Assembly (NCBI GenBank): GCA_002437115.1
Contig: DJOD01000064.1
Coordinates: forward strand, 1 to 64,000
DNA length: 64,000 bases
Origin: Prevotella sp. UBA6447
Lineage (GTDB): Bacteria; Bacteroidota; Bacteroidia; Bacteroidales; Bacteroidaceae
Reading direction: 5' to 3'
Numbering within the stretch: position 1 is the first letter of the stretch; every line of letters begins with the position of its first letter. Under the pieces are notes generated by a model. That model saw only the letters and a list, made by a program, of their open reading frames with translations, was not told where the DNA came from and made no database searches. The position numbers and the translations under genes are program-made. This document shows positions 45,216-53,567 of the stretch, in pieces.

Positions 45216-47732
45216 TTAGTTATGATTTACAAACAGATTGTTCAGTTCGTCATTTCCATTCATCTTCTTTACGTCGTCACGTACCAATGCTGATGCCACA
45301 TTGAGTGATTGAAGCTTAATACCAGAAGATGATTTCACGACCCGTATCATTTGATTCCGAGACACGGTGGAGCAACGTTCAGAATACAATGCCATGCCCT
45401 TAAGTTTTGGCACAGAATCTGCGTAGCCTGTGTAATGCGGCTCAAGCAAGGCAAATTCAAAATGCCCATTCACACGATGCACCACTATAAAATCCGGGAA
45501 ATGCGGTTTTAGCTCCGTTCCCAACTGGTACTGGATGCATAGGGATCCTTCCTTGTTAGGAATATTTCTCACCCAGCAAACAAAGCCTTCCCTTTGTCTT
45601 TCCTCTTCAAGTACAGCTTGTTCCCATTCATTCAACTTGAATACAGCCTTTCCTTCTCCATCCACATACAGGTGATCTGTATAGACAGCTCCTTCTGGAT
45701 GCTTGCTCGTAACCATCAAGTCAGGCAAAGTCAAGTCGAAAGGAGATGTGGAAACATGGGCCTTGACTATCTTCTCATACTCGCGCTTCACGTCCTCCCC
45801 CTTGGCCTCTATGTCATGACGGTATTGGTCAACATAGCCGTAGAAAGTATTCTTACAATATTCATCCAGACGGTCCATACATGACTGATCATTGGCATAG
45901 AGGATGAAATGCAATCGTAGTTCCGTATTATCATACTCGTTCATTTTTGCTTTGCGATAAGCATTCAGCACACCTTCTTTTCCCAACTTCATCTCCACAT
46001 TTTCGCTCCAAGTGTCAATATCCGAATCTGTAAGGACAAGATGTCCATCTTCACCTTCTCTTACTTTATTGCCTAATGCATCAAAGGCAAGCACCCTATC
46101 GCTCATTGTTCGCGCTTGCTCCATCGTCTGCTGATAAGTTCCGTCATGCTGCAGATGGTTGACAAGGACACTTATTTGCCCTATGATGTCGTCCTTCAAG
46201 TTCTTGACCGCATCCCTGCACAAACGGGTGCGCACCAACAAATGACAAAGTTTGAAAAGTGCTTTCCGATAATCCGTCACTTTTTTTTTAGGGATTGCAT
46301 AATTGTCTATCTGAGCGTCGTTGATCGCCTCAAAGACTTCCTGACGAGACAGTCCACATGGCAAGTCTCCCCGAAGTTCAAGCACCTGCTTCGGTGAGGG
46401 ATGTGCATCCACATGGGTAGGGATGGTGCCTTCAAGCTCTCGCTTCACTCGCTCAACGGTAACAGCATCAAAGTTGGGCAAGTAGAGCTGCACCTCATTC
46501 AGCGTGTCATCGGTCTCTATTCGCTTCTGCAAAGGAGTTCGCACCATGCGTCCGAGAAGCTGGGCAATATTGGTGTAGCCTGAAGCCACCTTGAACGACA
46601 TCATGGTCTCTGCCCTTGGGCAATCCCAGCCTGTCGATAAGTTGTCCTTGAAAAAGACGACCTTCACTTCTTTGTGTTCCGAGATTCGGGAAGGGTCTAA
46701 ATAGCGAACCTCCAATCCATTGATTGTGATAGATTCTTTCGAATCGAAAGTATGTACCACTTCTCCACTCTTCAGAGTTACACCGGCGTTAGTCTCTATC
46801 ACGCGCAAACACTCATCAAGATTGGTTTCTGACAATTTGTCGTCCTTTTTGTTTTTCACCTGAACTACCAAGGCCGGACACACCACCACATCCTCATGTT
46901 GGCGATAAGCCTCCCAATGTTGACATTTATCTTTCCAATCCTTGGCAGCCTCAGCCAGATAGGTCATCTCCGCAAATGCCTCCCCCGTCTCTGGATGATG
47001 TATTTTGATTTCATCTTTCAGAAGTCCCGATTCGCGCACCTCGTCGGGGGTTACCTCCACCTTAGGCAACTGCGTGGAATTAGCTGATTTTGCCAGTTCA
47101 TTGAATCTTTCCAGGGTGGCACTCATGCCGATGACCAAAGGCATGGAGGGCATGTTGTCTGCATCAGAGCCAAGGATAAACTTCTGCATGATGCTCATCT
47201 GCTCGCTTGCCTCTTTGGTTTTTGCTCCTCGATGGGCCTCATCGATGATTACCACCAGCTTGTCGCCATATTCATTCACCGTGTTGCGCATGAAGTCCCA
47301 ACCTGTATAGTTGCGTTCGTCGCTATATCTTACGAGGTTGCTATTTACTCCAAACTTCTGTGTATTCACATAGTAGATGGTGCCAGGCGTGAGTTTATCA
47401 GCCTTAAAGCTCTTCTCGTCGATGGTTACGACTGGGCGGTTCCTCAATTTATCTGCCACCTTGTATAGCTTTGCCTTGCTCTGCTCGTTCAGTTCTGGCG
47501 CATCGCTAATCCAAAGCACAATGGCATCATTCTGTCCTCCCTGGTGAGTGTCGCCCACATAGAGGGCTTCAATGAAAGCCGACATGATGATGGTCTTTCC
47601 CGCACCTGTAGGGGCAGTAAAAGGTATGATGCTTTTCTCGTCGTCTTCCTTGTAGCGGCGTTGCGCCTTCACTTGTCGCTCTCGCAACTCGTCGAGTGCA
47701 TTCTGTTGAAAATCAAATAAATCTACTAACAT
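45216..47732 (-). CDS. Type III restriction-like DEAD/DEAH helicase-nuclease (Res)
   Basis: An 838-residue protein. The N-terminal half is an SF2 helicase: FQQNAL Q-like start, Walker A TAPTGAGKT (about 38-46), DEAH in VVIIDEAHRG, GMSATL, and the C-terminal RecA lobe with NLSTGWDCPRA and QLLGRMVRTP. These match Res subunits of type III restriction systems. The C-terminal part has a PD-(D/E)xK-like pattern: FPDFIVV, then FALLEPH in place of the usual ExK, with a Lys 12 residues later. It starts nine bases after a Mod-like remnant on the same strand, so the pair was a Mod-Res operon. Nuclease activity is uncertain. Confidence 0.8.
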   Translation of the reverse strand: MLVDLFDFQQNALDELRERQVKAQRRYKEDDEKSIIPFTAPTGAGKTIIMSAFIEALYVGDTHQGGQNDAIVLWISDAPELNEQSKAKLYKVADKLRNRPVVTIDEKSFKADKLTPGTIYYVNTQKFGVNSNLVRYSDERNYTGWDFMRNTVNEYGDKLVVIIDEAHRGAKTKEASEQMSIMQKFILGSDADNMPSMPLVIGMSATLERFNELAKSANSTQLPKVEVTPDEVRESGLLKDEIKIHHPETGEAFAEMTYLAEAAKDWKDKCQHWEAYRQHEDVVVCPALVVQVKNKKDDKLSETNLDECLRVIETNAGVTLKSGEVVHTFDSKESITINGLEVRYLDPSRISEHKEVKVVFFKDNLSTGWDCPRAETMMSFKVASGYTNIAQLLGRMVRTPLQKRIETDDTLNEVQLYLPNFDAVTVERVKRELEGTIPTHVDAHPSPKQVLELRGDLPCGLSRQEVFEAINDAQIDNYAIPKKKVTDYRKALFKLCHLLVRTRLCRDAVKNLKDDIIGQISVLVNHLQHDGTYQQTMEQARTMSDRVLAFDALGNKVREGEDGHLVLTDSDIDTWSENVEMKLGKEGVLNAYRKAKMNEYDNTELRLHFILYANDQSCMDRLDEYCKNTFYGYVDQYRHDIEAKGEDVKREYEKIVKAHVSTSPFDLTLPDLMVTSKHPEGAVYTDHLYVDGEGKAVFKLNEWEQAVLEEERQREGFVCWVRNIPNKEGSLCIQYQLGTELKPHFPDFIVVHRVNGHFEFALLEPHYTGYADSVPKLKGMALYSERCSTVSRNQMIRVVKSSSGIKLQSLNVASALVRDDVKKMNGNDELNNLFVNHN

Positions 47733-47740
47733 ACGCCTTA

Positions 47741-48499
47741 TTATTTTCTTTCTATATTTATCTTGAAATTGTCGAGATAGTCACAATAGAGCTGATAGGT
47801 TTGCCTTACGTGAAGCCTGGCAGCCAATGCCCGATAATTCTCTTCGCTATCTTCTATTATGTAGACGGTATCCACCCCAGGGTTGTCTTCCAACACTGCT
47901 CTCAGTTCGCCGATGGCAAATTCGTCGTTCAAGATGGCCATCTTGTTCTCCTCAAAGACCGTGAATTCCTCCTCCACATGGGTAGGACAAACGCCATGAG
48001 TCCCAGCTTTCATCCACAGGATGGGAAGCAATTTCTCCAGCTGCGTACCCAAAGACACCTTGTCCTTGTCGAGGAAGGTCAACTTATAATAAGCTGCATT
48101 GGCGGCAAAGCCATTCGCCATGGGAATCGTCACAGGAACGGTCTTCGTCCTTTCGGGAAGCTCGTCCAGCTCCTTTTTGACCGCAGCGAATGTCTTACTG
48201 CTGGAGGTTACCACGTAGATCGTATCAATATTCTCATGGATCTCATCCATGAACTCGTCAGTCTTGGTTACGTCGAAGAGAATGGCGTGGGTTGCGCCTT
48301 CGAGCACAAGATATGGGCATTCTGCCTTGATGGCGTTTTGCGGGATTTTCTTATTTCCGCAGGCCATGCAGATAATAAAGTCTTGTGCAGACCAAGCGGA
48401 CAGCATGAAAAAACAAAAGAAGGCGACCATGAGGACTGTGCGGATTGGGCCATGTTGGGGCGGCAATCTCACGGATGCCAGCAAATTTGCCAGCTGCAC
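47741..48499 (-). pseudogene. C-terminal remnant of a type III-like Mod methyltransferase
   Basis: The frame ends just before the Res-like gene. From about residue 65 it reads ILFDVTKTDEF, IDTIYVVTSSSKTF, then YYKLTFLDKDKVSLGTQL and LLPILWMKAG, ending YQLYCDYLDNFKIN. That order is what I recall from the C-terminal region of large Mod-type methyltransferases paired with such helicases. No DPPY or FxGxG motif exists here or upstream to 48600, so the catalytic part is gone. The first 55 residues look like unrelated sequence joined to it. A short 9-base tandem repeat (TTGTCTCTA) lies at 48565-48582, near the break. Identification as Mod is moderate. Confidence 0.6.
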
Positions 48500-48597
48500 A
48501 GCCTGCGCTCGACTCTGTCGCTTGCATCAGCAAGAAAGGCTAAAAGTCCACAGGCCAACAAAAGTTGTCTCTATTGTCTCTATTGTCGTCAAGAATA

Positions 48598-48649
48598 AAG
48601 GGCAAAAGCATAGGCGCAACGCATGCTCACAGCCTATACTTTTGCCCTT
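48598..48649 (-). terminator. Terminator of the GH123-type gene
   Basis: An 18-bp stem with one mismatch: AAGGGCAAAAGCATAGGC at 48598-48615 against its complement at 48632-48649, 43 bases past the stop. Confidence 0.85.
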
Positions 48650-48691
48650 ATGAGGTGTGGACAGATGGGGCTGCCCACATCCGAAGTGCCA

Positions 48692-50425
48692 TCAGTTGGC
48701 GCTCATCTCGTTCAACAGCCGCTCGAAGGCGTTGACCAGGCGCGCGGAGGTGCTGTGGTAGTTGAGCTCGCCCGACTGGAAGGTACGCAGGGCGTCATCC
48801 AGCCTCTTCACGCCAGTCTCATCATCATTGGCCTCTCGCTCAGCACGTAGCAGGCGATACTTCTCCACCTGTTGCACACCCTCGATGAACCGTTCCCAGC
48901 GCACGGAACTGCGTGGACCAGGGTATACGACATAGGTGTCACCAGCTGGGAAGAGCTTGAAACGGCTGTCACGCAACGGCTCGTCCGTCCAGTTCATCCA
49001 TGACCAGTGTAGGTATCCGTCAAAGCCGTTGGCCTGACAATAGAGAGGCAGGTAGGCTGCATCGGCGGGGTCATTATAGGTTTCGAGGTTGGGTGCCAGT
49101 TCCGTGCAGCAAGTATACGTGGTGCTTACCATGCCACGACTGTGCCGCGTGGTGCGCTGTGTCTCGCTGAAACGCGCGTAGAACCCCAAGCTGTAGTCGG
49201 CAACCTTGTCAGCCAACTCATCGTGCAGGTTGCCTGCCAGAGCCATGCTGAAATCGGGCACAGCTTCGTGCAGCAACTGATAGGCTCGTTTCATATCTTG
49301 CAATCCACGCTCATCCATGGCGATGCGTGTCTTTTCGAACCACCCTTTCTTCTTCAGGTGCTGGGCAAAGCTCTTCAGGAAAGGCACCCAGAGGGCGCGA
49401 TAAGCCGAGTCGGCGGTCGTCGCGCGCAGGCTCACGTCGCGCCGCAGTGCTTCGTCGTAGTAGGCGAACGTCATGTCCCAGGGTATCATCGAGTAGCAGT
49501 TGATTTGCTTGTCGATGCCGCAGCTGTCGCACAGTTCCACATAATGGTCGAAGACCGAGTAGTCATAACGCCACTTGCCATTCTTCCGGCGCGTGGTCTT
49601 GATCATCGCGTCAAACCTGTCGTTGCTCTGTTCGCCCCATGGTTCGTCAAACAAGATGGCCGTGACCACCTTTTGCCCACCTCGAGCCAAGAGCTTGAGA
49701 TAAGGCCTTAGCAGGTCAAAGTGACGTTGGCTCCATCGACGCACGCCGCCAAGGCGTGACACACTGTAAGGCTGTTGCCAGAAGTCCACATGGAACTGGT
49801 AGTTAGCTGGGCTGGGGAGTGTGCGGCCAATGACATTCAGCGTGAGCTGCAAACGCCCCTGTTCCCGTTTCGTCTGTGCGTCAACGACCGTCAGCCACAG
49901 GGTCTGTTTGCCCGTCTTGGCATTGCGTGGCACCGTGACCGACACCCATACGGGACGTGTCGTCATGGGTGCCAAGGCTCGAGAGGTGTCCTGGTCGATG
50001 ATGTCGGGAACGAGATAGGTAGGCGTGTTCATAGCGTTGGCACCGCAGCCCCGCTTCTCGTCACACAACACGTAGCGCACGAAGCGTGCCGATGCCACGC
50101 TATCTGCACATCGCACGTCGTCGACTGCCGTCCTCATCTCCAGTCGGAGGGGACGTGTGCCTTGTCGTGAAACAAGGAGAGCCAAAGCCGACACTGTCTC
50201 ACCGCGCCACGCCATGAGGGTTGTTTCCTCGTTATGTCCGATGCGAGGAACGGCTGATTGCGCGTAATGTACGTCGCGCGAGCCCCATACCAACACGAAG
50301 GGCTTGTCAGCAGGGAGCGTCGACCATGAAGCAGGGTCGGCCGGCTCGTTCTCCACGGCGGTTTGTGCGGCCGTGGGTACGGCAACGAGAAGTGCTGCCG
50401 CGAGTATCAGGTTTTTGATTGTCAT
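48692..50425 (-). CDS. GH123-type (DUF4091) glycoside hydrolase, secreted
   Basis: A 577-residue protein with a signal peptide (MTIKNLILAAALLVAVPTAA), an N-terminal beta-domain (about 25-200) and a DUF4091 barrel. The neighbouring acid pair D371-E372 (AMDERGL) is where GH123 N-acetyl-beta-galactosaminidases keep their catalytic Asp-Glu for substrate-assisted cleavage. FDGYLHWSWMNW near residue 490 is typical of the domain. It probably removes beta-linked GalNAc from host glycans, which fits the fucose isomerase gene upstream and the sialidases nearby. Substrate is inferred. Confidence 0.83.
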   Translation of the reverse strand: MTIKNLILAAALLVAVPTAAQTAVENEPADPASWSTLPADKPFVLVWGSRDVHYAQSAVPRIGHNEETTLMAWRGETVSALALLVSRQGTRPLRLEMRTAVDDVRCADSVASARFVRYVLCDEKRGCGANAMNTPTYLVPDIIDQDTSRALAPMTTRPVWVSVTVPRNAKTGKQTLWLTVVDAQTKREQGRLQLTLNVIGRTLPSPANYQFHVDFWQQPYSVSRLGGVRRWSQRHFDLLRPYLKLLARGGQKVVTAILFDEPWGEQSNDRFDAMIKTTRRKNGKWRYDYSVFDHYVELCDSCGIDKQINCYSMIPWDMTFAYYDEALRRDVSLRATTADSAYRALWVPFLKSFAQHLKKKGWFEKTRIAMDERGLQDMKRAYQLLHEAVPDFSMALAGNLHDELADKVADYSLGFYARFSETQRTTRHSRGMVSTTYTCCTELAPNLETYNDPADAAYLPLYCQANGFDGYLHWSWMNWTDEPLRDSRFKLFPAGDTYVVYPGPRSSVRWERFIEGVQQVEKYRLLRAEREANDDETGVKRLDDALRTFQSGELNYHSTSARLVNAFERLLNEMSAN

Positions 50426-50431
50426 AAGTGA

Positions 50432-50506
50432 TTATTTGAGGATGAACTTCTTGTTTTTCCGCACCAGCACACCCCGTTTGTCTGTCGTGTGTTGTCCTGC
50501 CAAGCC
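50432..50506 (-). pseudogene. Orphan C-terminal tail of a lost secreted protein
   Basis: Twenty-four codons after a stop read GLAGQ...RGVLVRKNKKFILK and end in TAA. This matches the C-terminal tails of secreted Prevotella proteins, compare LAGQRVGNGYKGLVIVNG in the large sialidase here. No body precedes it, so it is likely what remains after a deletion. The rest of 50507-50766 shows nothing I can name. Confidence 0.5.
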
Positions 50507-50766
50507 TCACAATGGATTTAAAAGGGTTTCTCCTCTTGTCTCTGTGTTCGTTAATGACATTTTTAGGATGACTAACGACGACGTAACTTGTTAAGACGAT
50601 AGACGATTGGTCATTTTTGAGGAGACGACAACAGAGATAATTTTAGACAACAAGCTCCGCCTTGGATTGAGGACTTGCAGCAAATGGGCAAGTGTTTCGG
50701 CAGGGCTCCTTATTAGAAAAGTTGTATACTTTTATCTCAGTTGTCGTCCACATACGCATGAGGAGC

Positions 50767-52251
50767 CTACTCGAACGGGTTCTCCGTAGCGTAAGGCAAG
50801 CTCTTTGGTTGGTTGTAGGCGATGTCGGTGATACCGAGGTAGCGGAAGGCATCGAACAGCGCGCGGCCCACGTGAGCGAAGGCCACGGCACCATGGTGCG
50901 GATAGTGTTTCTCAATCAGCACATGCCGATAGAAACGCCCCATCTCAGGAATGGCGAAGATTCCGATGCCGCCAAACGAGCGCGTGGGCACATCGAGCAC
51001 CTCGCCCTGGGCGATGTAGCCACGGAGCTGTCCTTCGCTGTCGCACTGCAGACGGAAGAAAGTGATGGGCGACGCGGCGATGTCGCCCTCCAGGGTGCCA
51101 CGCGTGAAGTCGGGTGTGCCACCGTTCTCCAGCAGGCGGTTCTGGATGAGTTGGTACTTGATGGCACGACCCTCGCACATCTTGCACGAGGGCGTGTTGC
51201 CGCAGTGGAAGCCCATGAATGTGTCGGTGAGAGCATACCGTTGGCCATACTTGGGAAGGATGTCCTCGTCGTAAATGTATTTCGGCGTTGAGTTGTTGAT
51301 GTCGAGCAGCGTCACGGTGTCGCCACTGGCGCACATGCCTACATACTCTGACAGGGCACCATAGACGTCGACCTCGCAGGCCACGGGGATGCCCCTACTG
51401 GCCAGGCGGCTATTGACGTAGCAGGGCTCGAAGCCAAACTCCTTGGGGAAGGCGGGCCAGCATTTGTCGGCAAAGGCCACATACTGACGTGAGCCCTTAT
51501 GAGCCTCCGCCCAATCGAGCAGGGTAATCTCAAACTGCGCCATGCGGGGCAGCAACTGCTCATAGTAACGACCCTCGCCCATCTCCTTGCGCATGTCCTC
51601 GCAGACCCCAGCGATGCGCGCGTCGCCCTCATGAGCGCGGTAGCTCACCAGGAGGTCAAGCTCCGAGTTTTCCTCAATCTCCACACCCAGTTCATAGAGA
51701 CCTTTAATGGGTGCGTTGCAGGCGAAGAAATCTTGTGGGCGTGGGCCGAAGGTAATGATCTTCAGGCCTTTCAGGCCAAGCACCACGCGAGCCACAGGCA
51801 CGAAGTCGGCCATCATCTTGGCGATGTCGTCAGCGGTGCCCACTGGATACGAGGGGATGTAACCCTTGAGGTGGCGCATGCCGAGGTTATACGAACAGTT
51901 GAGCATGCCGCAGTAGGCGTCGCCACGACCGTTGATCATGTCGCCGTCGCCCTCGGCGGCAGCCACAAACATGCAGGGACCGTCAAATTTCTCGGCGATG
52001 AGGGTCTCAGGTGTTTCGGGGCCGAAGTTGCCGAGGAAGACCACAAGGGCGTTGCACCCGACGGCTTTTACCTCCGAGAGGGCCTTCTCCATGTCGTGGT
52101 CGTTTTCCACGGTCGTCGTGCAGTTGTACAGTTCGCCTTGGTAACTCTTCACAATGTTCTCGCGGCGCTGTGTAGACAGCGCAATGGGGAAGCAGTCACG
52201 GCTAACGGCAATGATGCCGAGCTTCACTTCTGGGATGTTGTTGCTTTTCAT
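50767..52251 (-). CDS. L-fucose/L-arabinose isomerase family protein
   Basis: A 494-residue cytoplasmic isomerase. Likely metal ligands lie in ACEVDVYGAL (Glu), TLLDINN (Asp) and a late His in the EKHYPHHGAV region; NGRGDAYCG and FGPRP are other conserved-looking blocks. The family converts L-fucose to L-fuculose or arabinose to ribulose. With a GH95 fucosidase in the window, fucose is the better guess. No fuculokinase or aldolase is present nearby. A TATCTTTG -7 motif is at 52321-52328 on the minus strand. Confidence 0.82.
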   Translation of the reverse strand: MKSNNIPEVKLGIIAVSRDCFPIALSTQRRENIVKSYQGELYNCTTTVENDHDMEKALSEVKAVGCNALVVFLGNFGPETPETLIAEKFDGPCMFVAAAEGDGDMINGRGDAYCGMLNCSYNLGMRHLKGYIPSYPVGTADDIAKMMADFVPVARVVLGLKGLKIITFGPRPQDFFACNAPIKGLYELGVEIEENSELDLLVSYRAHEGDARIAGVCEDMRKEMGEGRYYEQLLPRMAQFEITLLDWAEAHKGSRQYVAFADKCWPAFPKEFGFEPCYVNSRLASRGIPVACEVDVYGALSEYVGMCASGDTVTLLDINNSTPKYIYDEDILPKYGQRYALTDTFMGFHCGNTPSCKMCEGRAIKYQLIQNRLLENGGTPDFTRGTLEGDIAASPITFFRLQCDSEGQLRGYIAQGEVLDVPTRSFGGIGIFAIPEMGRFYRHVLIEKHYPHHGAVAFAHVGRALFDAFRYLGITDIAYNQPKSLPYATENPFE

Positions 52252-52436
52252 AGGAAGTATGTTTTTGTATGTTTAGGTTGGTTCACTCTTGGGTTTTGTC
52301 CCAATGGGGCTCCCTTTAGGCAAAGATATTAAAATAATATATGTAACACCAGCAAATCGACTGTTTTTTAACGCACTTTATAATACTTTTATGCATTTGC
52401 AGCAGACTCACTAGCATCTTTGACCCCACATGAAAA

Positions 52437-52488
52437 AGGCCGCAAGCGGCTCCTCTCTGTGGGGGAAAAGGAACGTTGCTTGCGGCCT
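52437..52488 (-). terminator. Terminator of the small orphan gene at 52494
   Basis: AGGCCGCAAGC (52437-52447) pairs with GCTTGCGGCCT (52478-52488), followed on the minus strand by TTTTT. The wider gap 52252-52436 holds the isomerase promoter. Confidence 0.8.
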
Positions 52489-52493
52489 CTTGG

Positions 52494-52886
52494 TCAGAAA
52501 CGAGACGACACCTTGGCGGCCTCAGCGCCTTCCAACAGGCACAGGGGCGACACAGGCTGGAAGCGTAACTGCTGATACTGGTAGAGGCGAAGCGCCACAA
52601 ACTGGCCGTCGGCGGAACAGGCAGCCTCCAGCAGGAAATTGCCCATCGACGCGTGGCTCACGTTGAGACCGGCCAGCGCATCGGCGCACTTGTCGGGAGC
52701 GGCGGTCAGCGCGTCCTCCACGGCCTTGCCGTCCTCTGGACTGTACTCATATTTAACAGCCCGCAACTTGCTGCCCGTTGGGGCATAGACCCACGTCTTA
52801 CTGAGGCCGAAGAATGACTTTTGAATGTTCACACGACTGTCCTTGGCAAGGTCTGCCGACATTGCCATGCTATTGATGTTTGCCAT
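52494..52886 (-). CDS. Small protein of unknown function
   Basis: A 130-residue protein (MANINSMAMSADLAKDSR start) with no signal peptide or membrane segment. It contains FGLSKTWVYAPTGSKLRAVKYEYSPEDG and a helical, Ala-rich middle. I do not recognise the family. A strong terminator six bases past its stop supports it being a real gene. The frame is open upstream to 53297, but that part overlaps another frame and does not look like protein. It lies 100 bases downstream of a small secreted protein on the same strand. Confidence 0.62.
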   Translation of the reverse strand: MANINSMAMSADLAKDSRVNIQKSFFGLSKTWVYAPTGSKLRAVKYEYSPEDGKAVEDALTAAPDKCADALAGLNVSHASMGNFLLEAACSADGQFVALRLYQYQQLRFQPVSPLCLLEGAEAAKVSSRF

Positions 52887-52986
52887 AAAAAATATGCTGT
52901 TGTTGCTTTGTTTATAATAAATAATGGTGGTTTTGAAAATGAGTGGAAGCCACCTGGTGGGGTGACTCCCGAGGCGCGGAGCCTCG

Positions 52987-53397
52987 TCAACAAAGCAAGT
53001 GCCGCAGGCGATAAACGTAATAATCGCACTGTGGCATGTCCACCAGCGGGCGCGACAAGCGATGGGCGCAACCACGGTAGAAGCAAAAACGTGTTTTCTG
53101 ATGAATGAAAAGATGTTGGAGCCGCGACACTCCGTGGTACACGGGCACATGACTGGGTGAGGAAAGCAGACGCTCTGGACGCTGGCTGCATAAGCGAACC
53201 AGCTCAGAAGCATTGGAGAGCAGGGCTTGCGGCTGTTCATTGCCGATGACCCAGACGGTTGTTGGCTTTTCGCCATTGCCCCGCAAGCCATCGGCACAAG
53301 TACGGCTGCCAGCTTGTGCTTGCGCCTGTGCCCCTACCAGGAGACAGACGACGAACAATAATGTCTTGAGCCACTGGCTCAGGTGTTGTGCTGCCAT
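52987..53397 (-). CDS. Small secreted protein of unknown function
   Basis: A 136-residue protein with a good signal peptide (MAAQHLSQWLKTLLFVVCLLVGAQAQAQA) and a basic, Cys- and His-containing mature part (about six cysteines). I do not recognise it. A TATTTTTG -7-like motif lies at 53450-53457 on the minus strand, a sensible distance upstream. An overlapping long frame on the same strand makes the call less sure. It may be a lineage-specific exported protein in one unit with the 52494 gene. Confidence 0.5.
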   Translation of the reverse strand: MAAQHLSQWLKTLLFVVCLLVGAQAQAQAGSRTCADGLRGNGEKPTTVWVIGNEQPQALLSNASELVRLCSQRPERLLSSPSHVPVYHGVSRLQHLFIHQKTRFCFYRGCAHRLSRPLVDMPQCDYYVYRLRHLLC

Positions 53398-53533
53398 GTT
53401 CTTGCTACGTGTCGTTTTGAAACCTTATATCGGATTCCCCACACTCTTGCAAAAATACAAAGATTTGTGCATATAGCCATCCATTTACCCCACATTTTTA
53501 GCTCTTTTAGAATTTCTATACGCCCATATTTCG

Positions 53534-53565
53534 GTAATGCGCCCCACTTGGGCGGGGCGCATTAC
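53534..53565 (-). terminator. Terminator of the decayed GH31 gene
   Basis: A perfect 12-bp stem, GTAATGCGCCCC (53534-53545) against GGGGCGCATTAC (53554-53565), lies directly past the TAG at 53568-53570. This marks 53568 as the original gene end. Confidence 0.75.
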
Positions 53566-53567
53566 TG

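Noticed and set aside
48565..48590. Short TTGTCTCTA tandem repeat as a possible CRISPR or phase-variation tract
   Set aside because: Only two full units of nine bases, with no spacers and no reading frame depending on it.
52887..53297. Longer N-terminus for the 52494 gene
   Set aside because: The extension overlaps the small secreted protein in another frame and looks non-coding.
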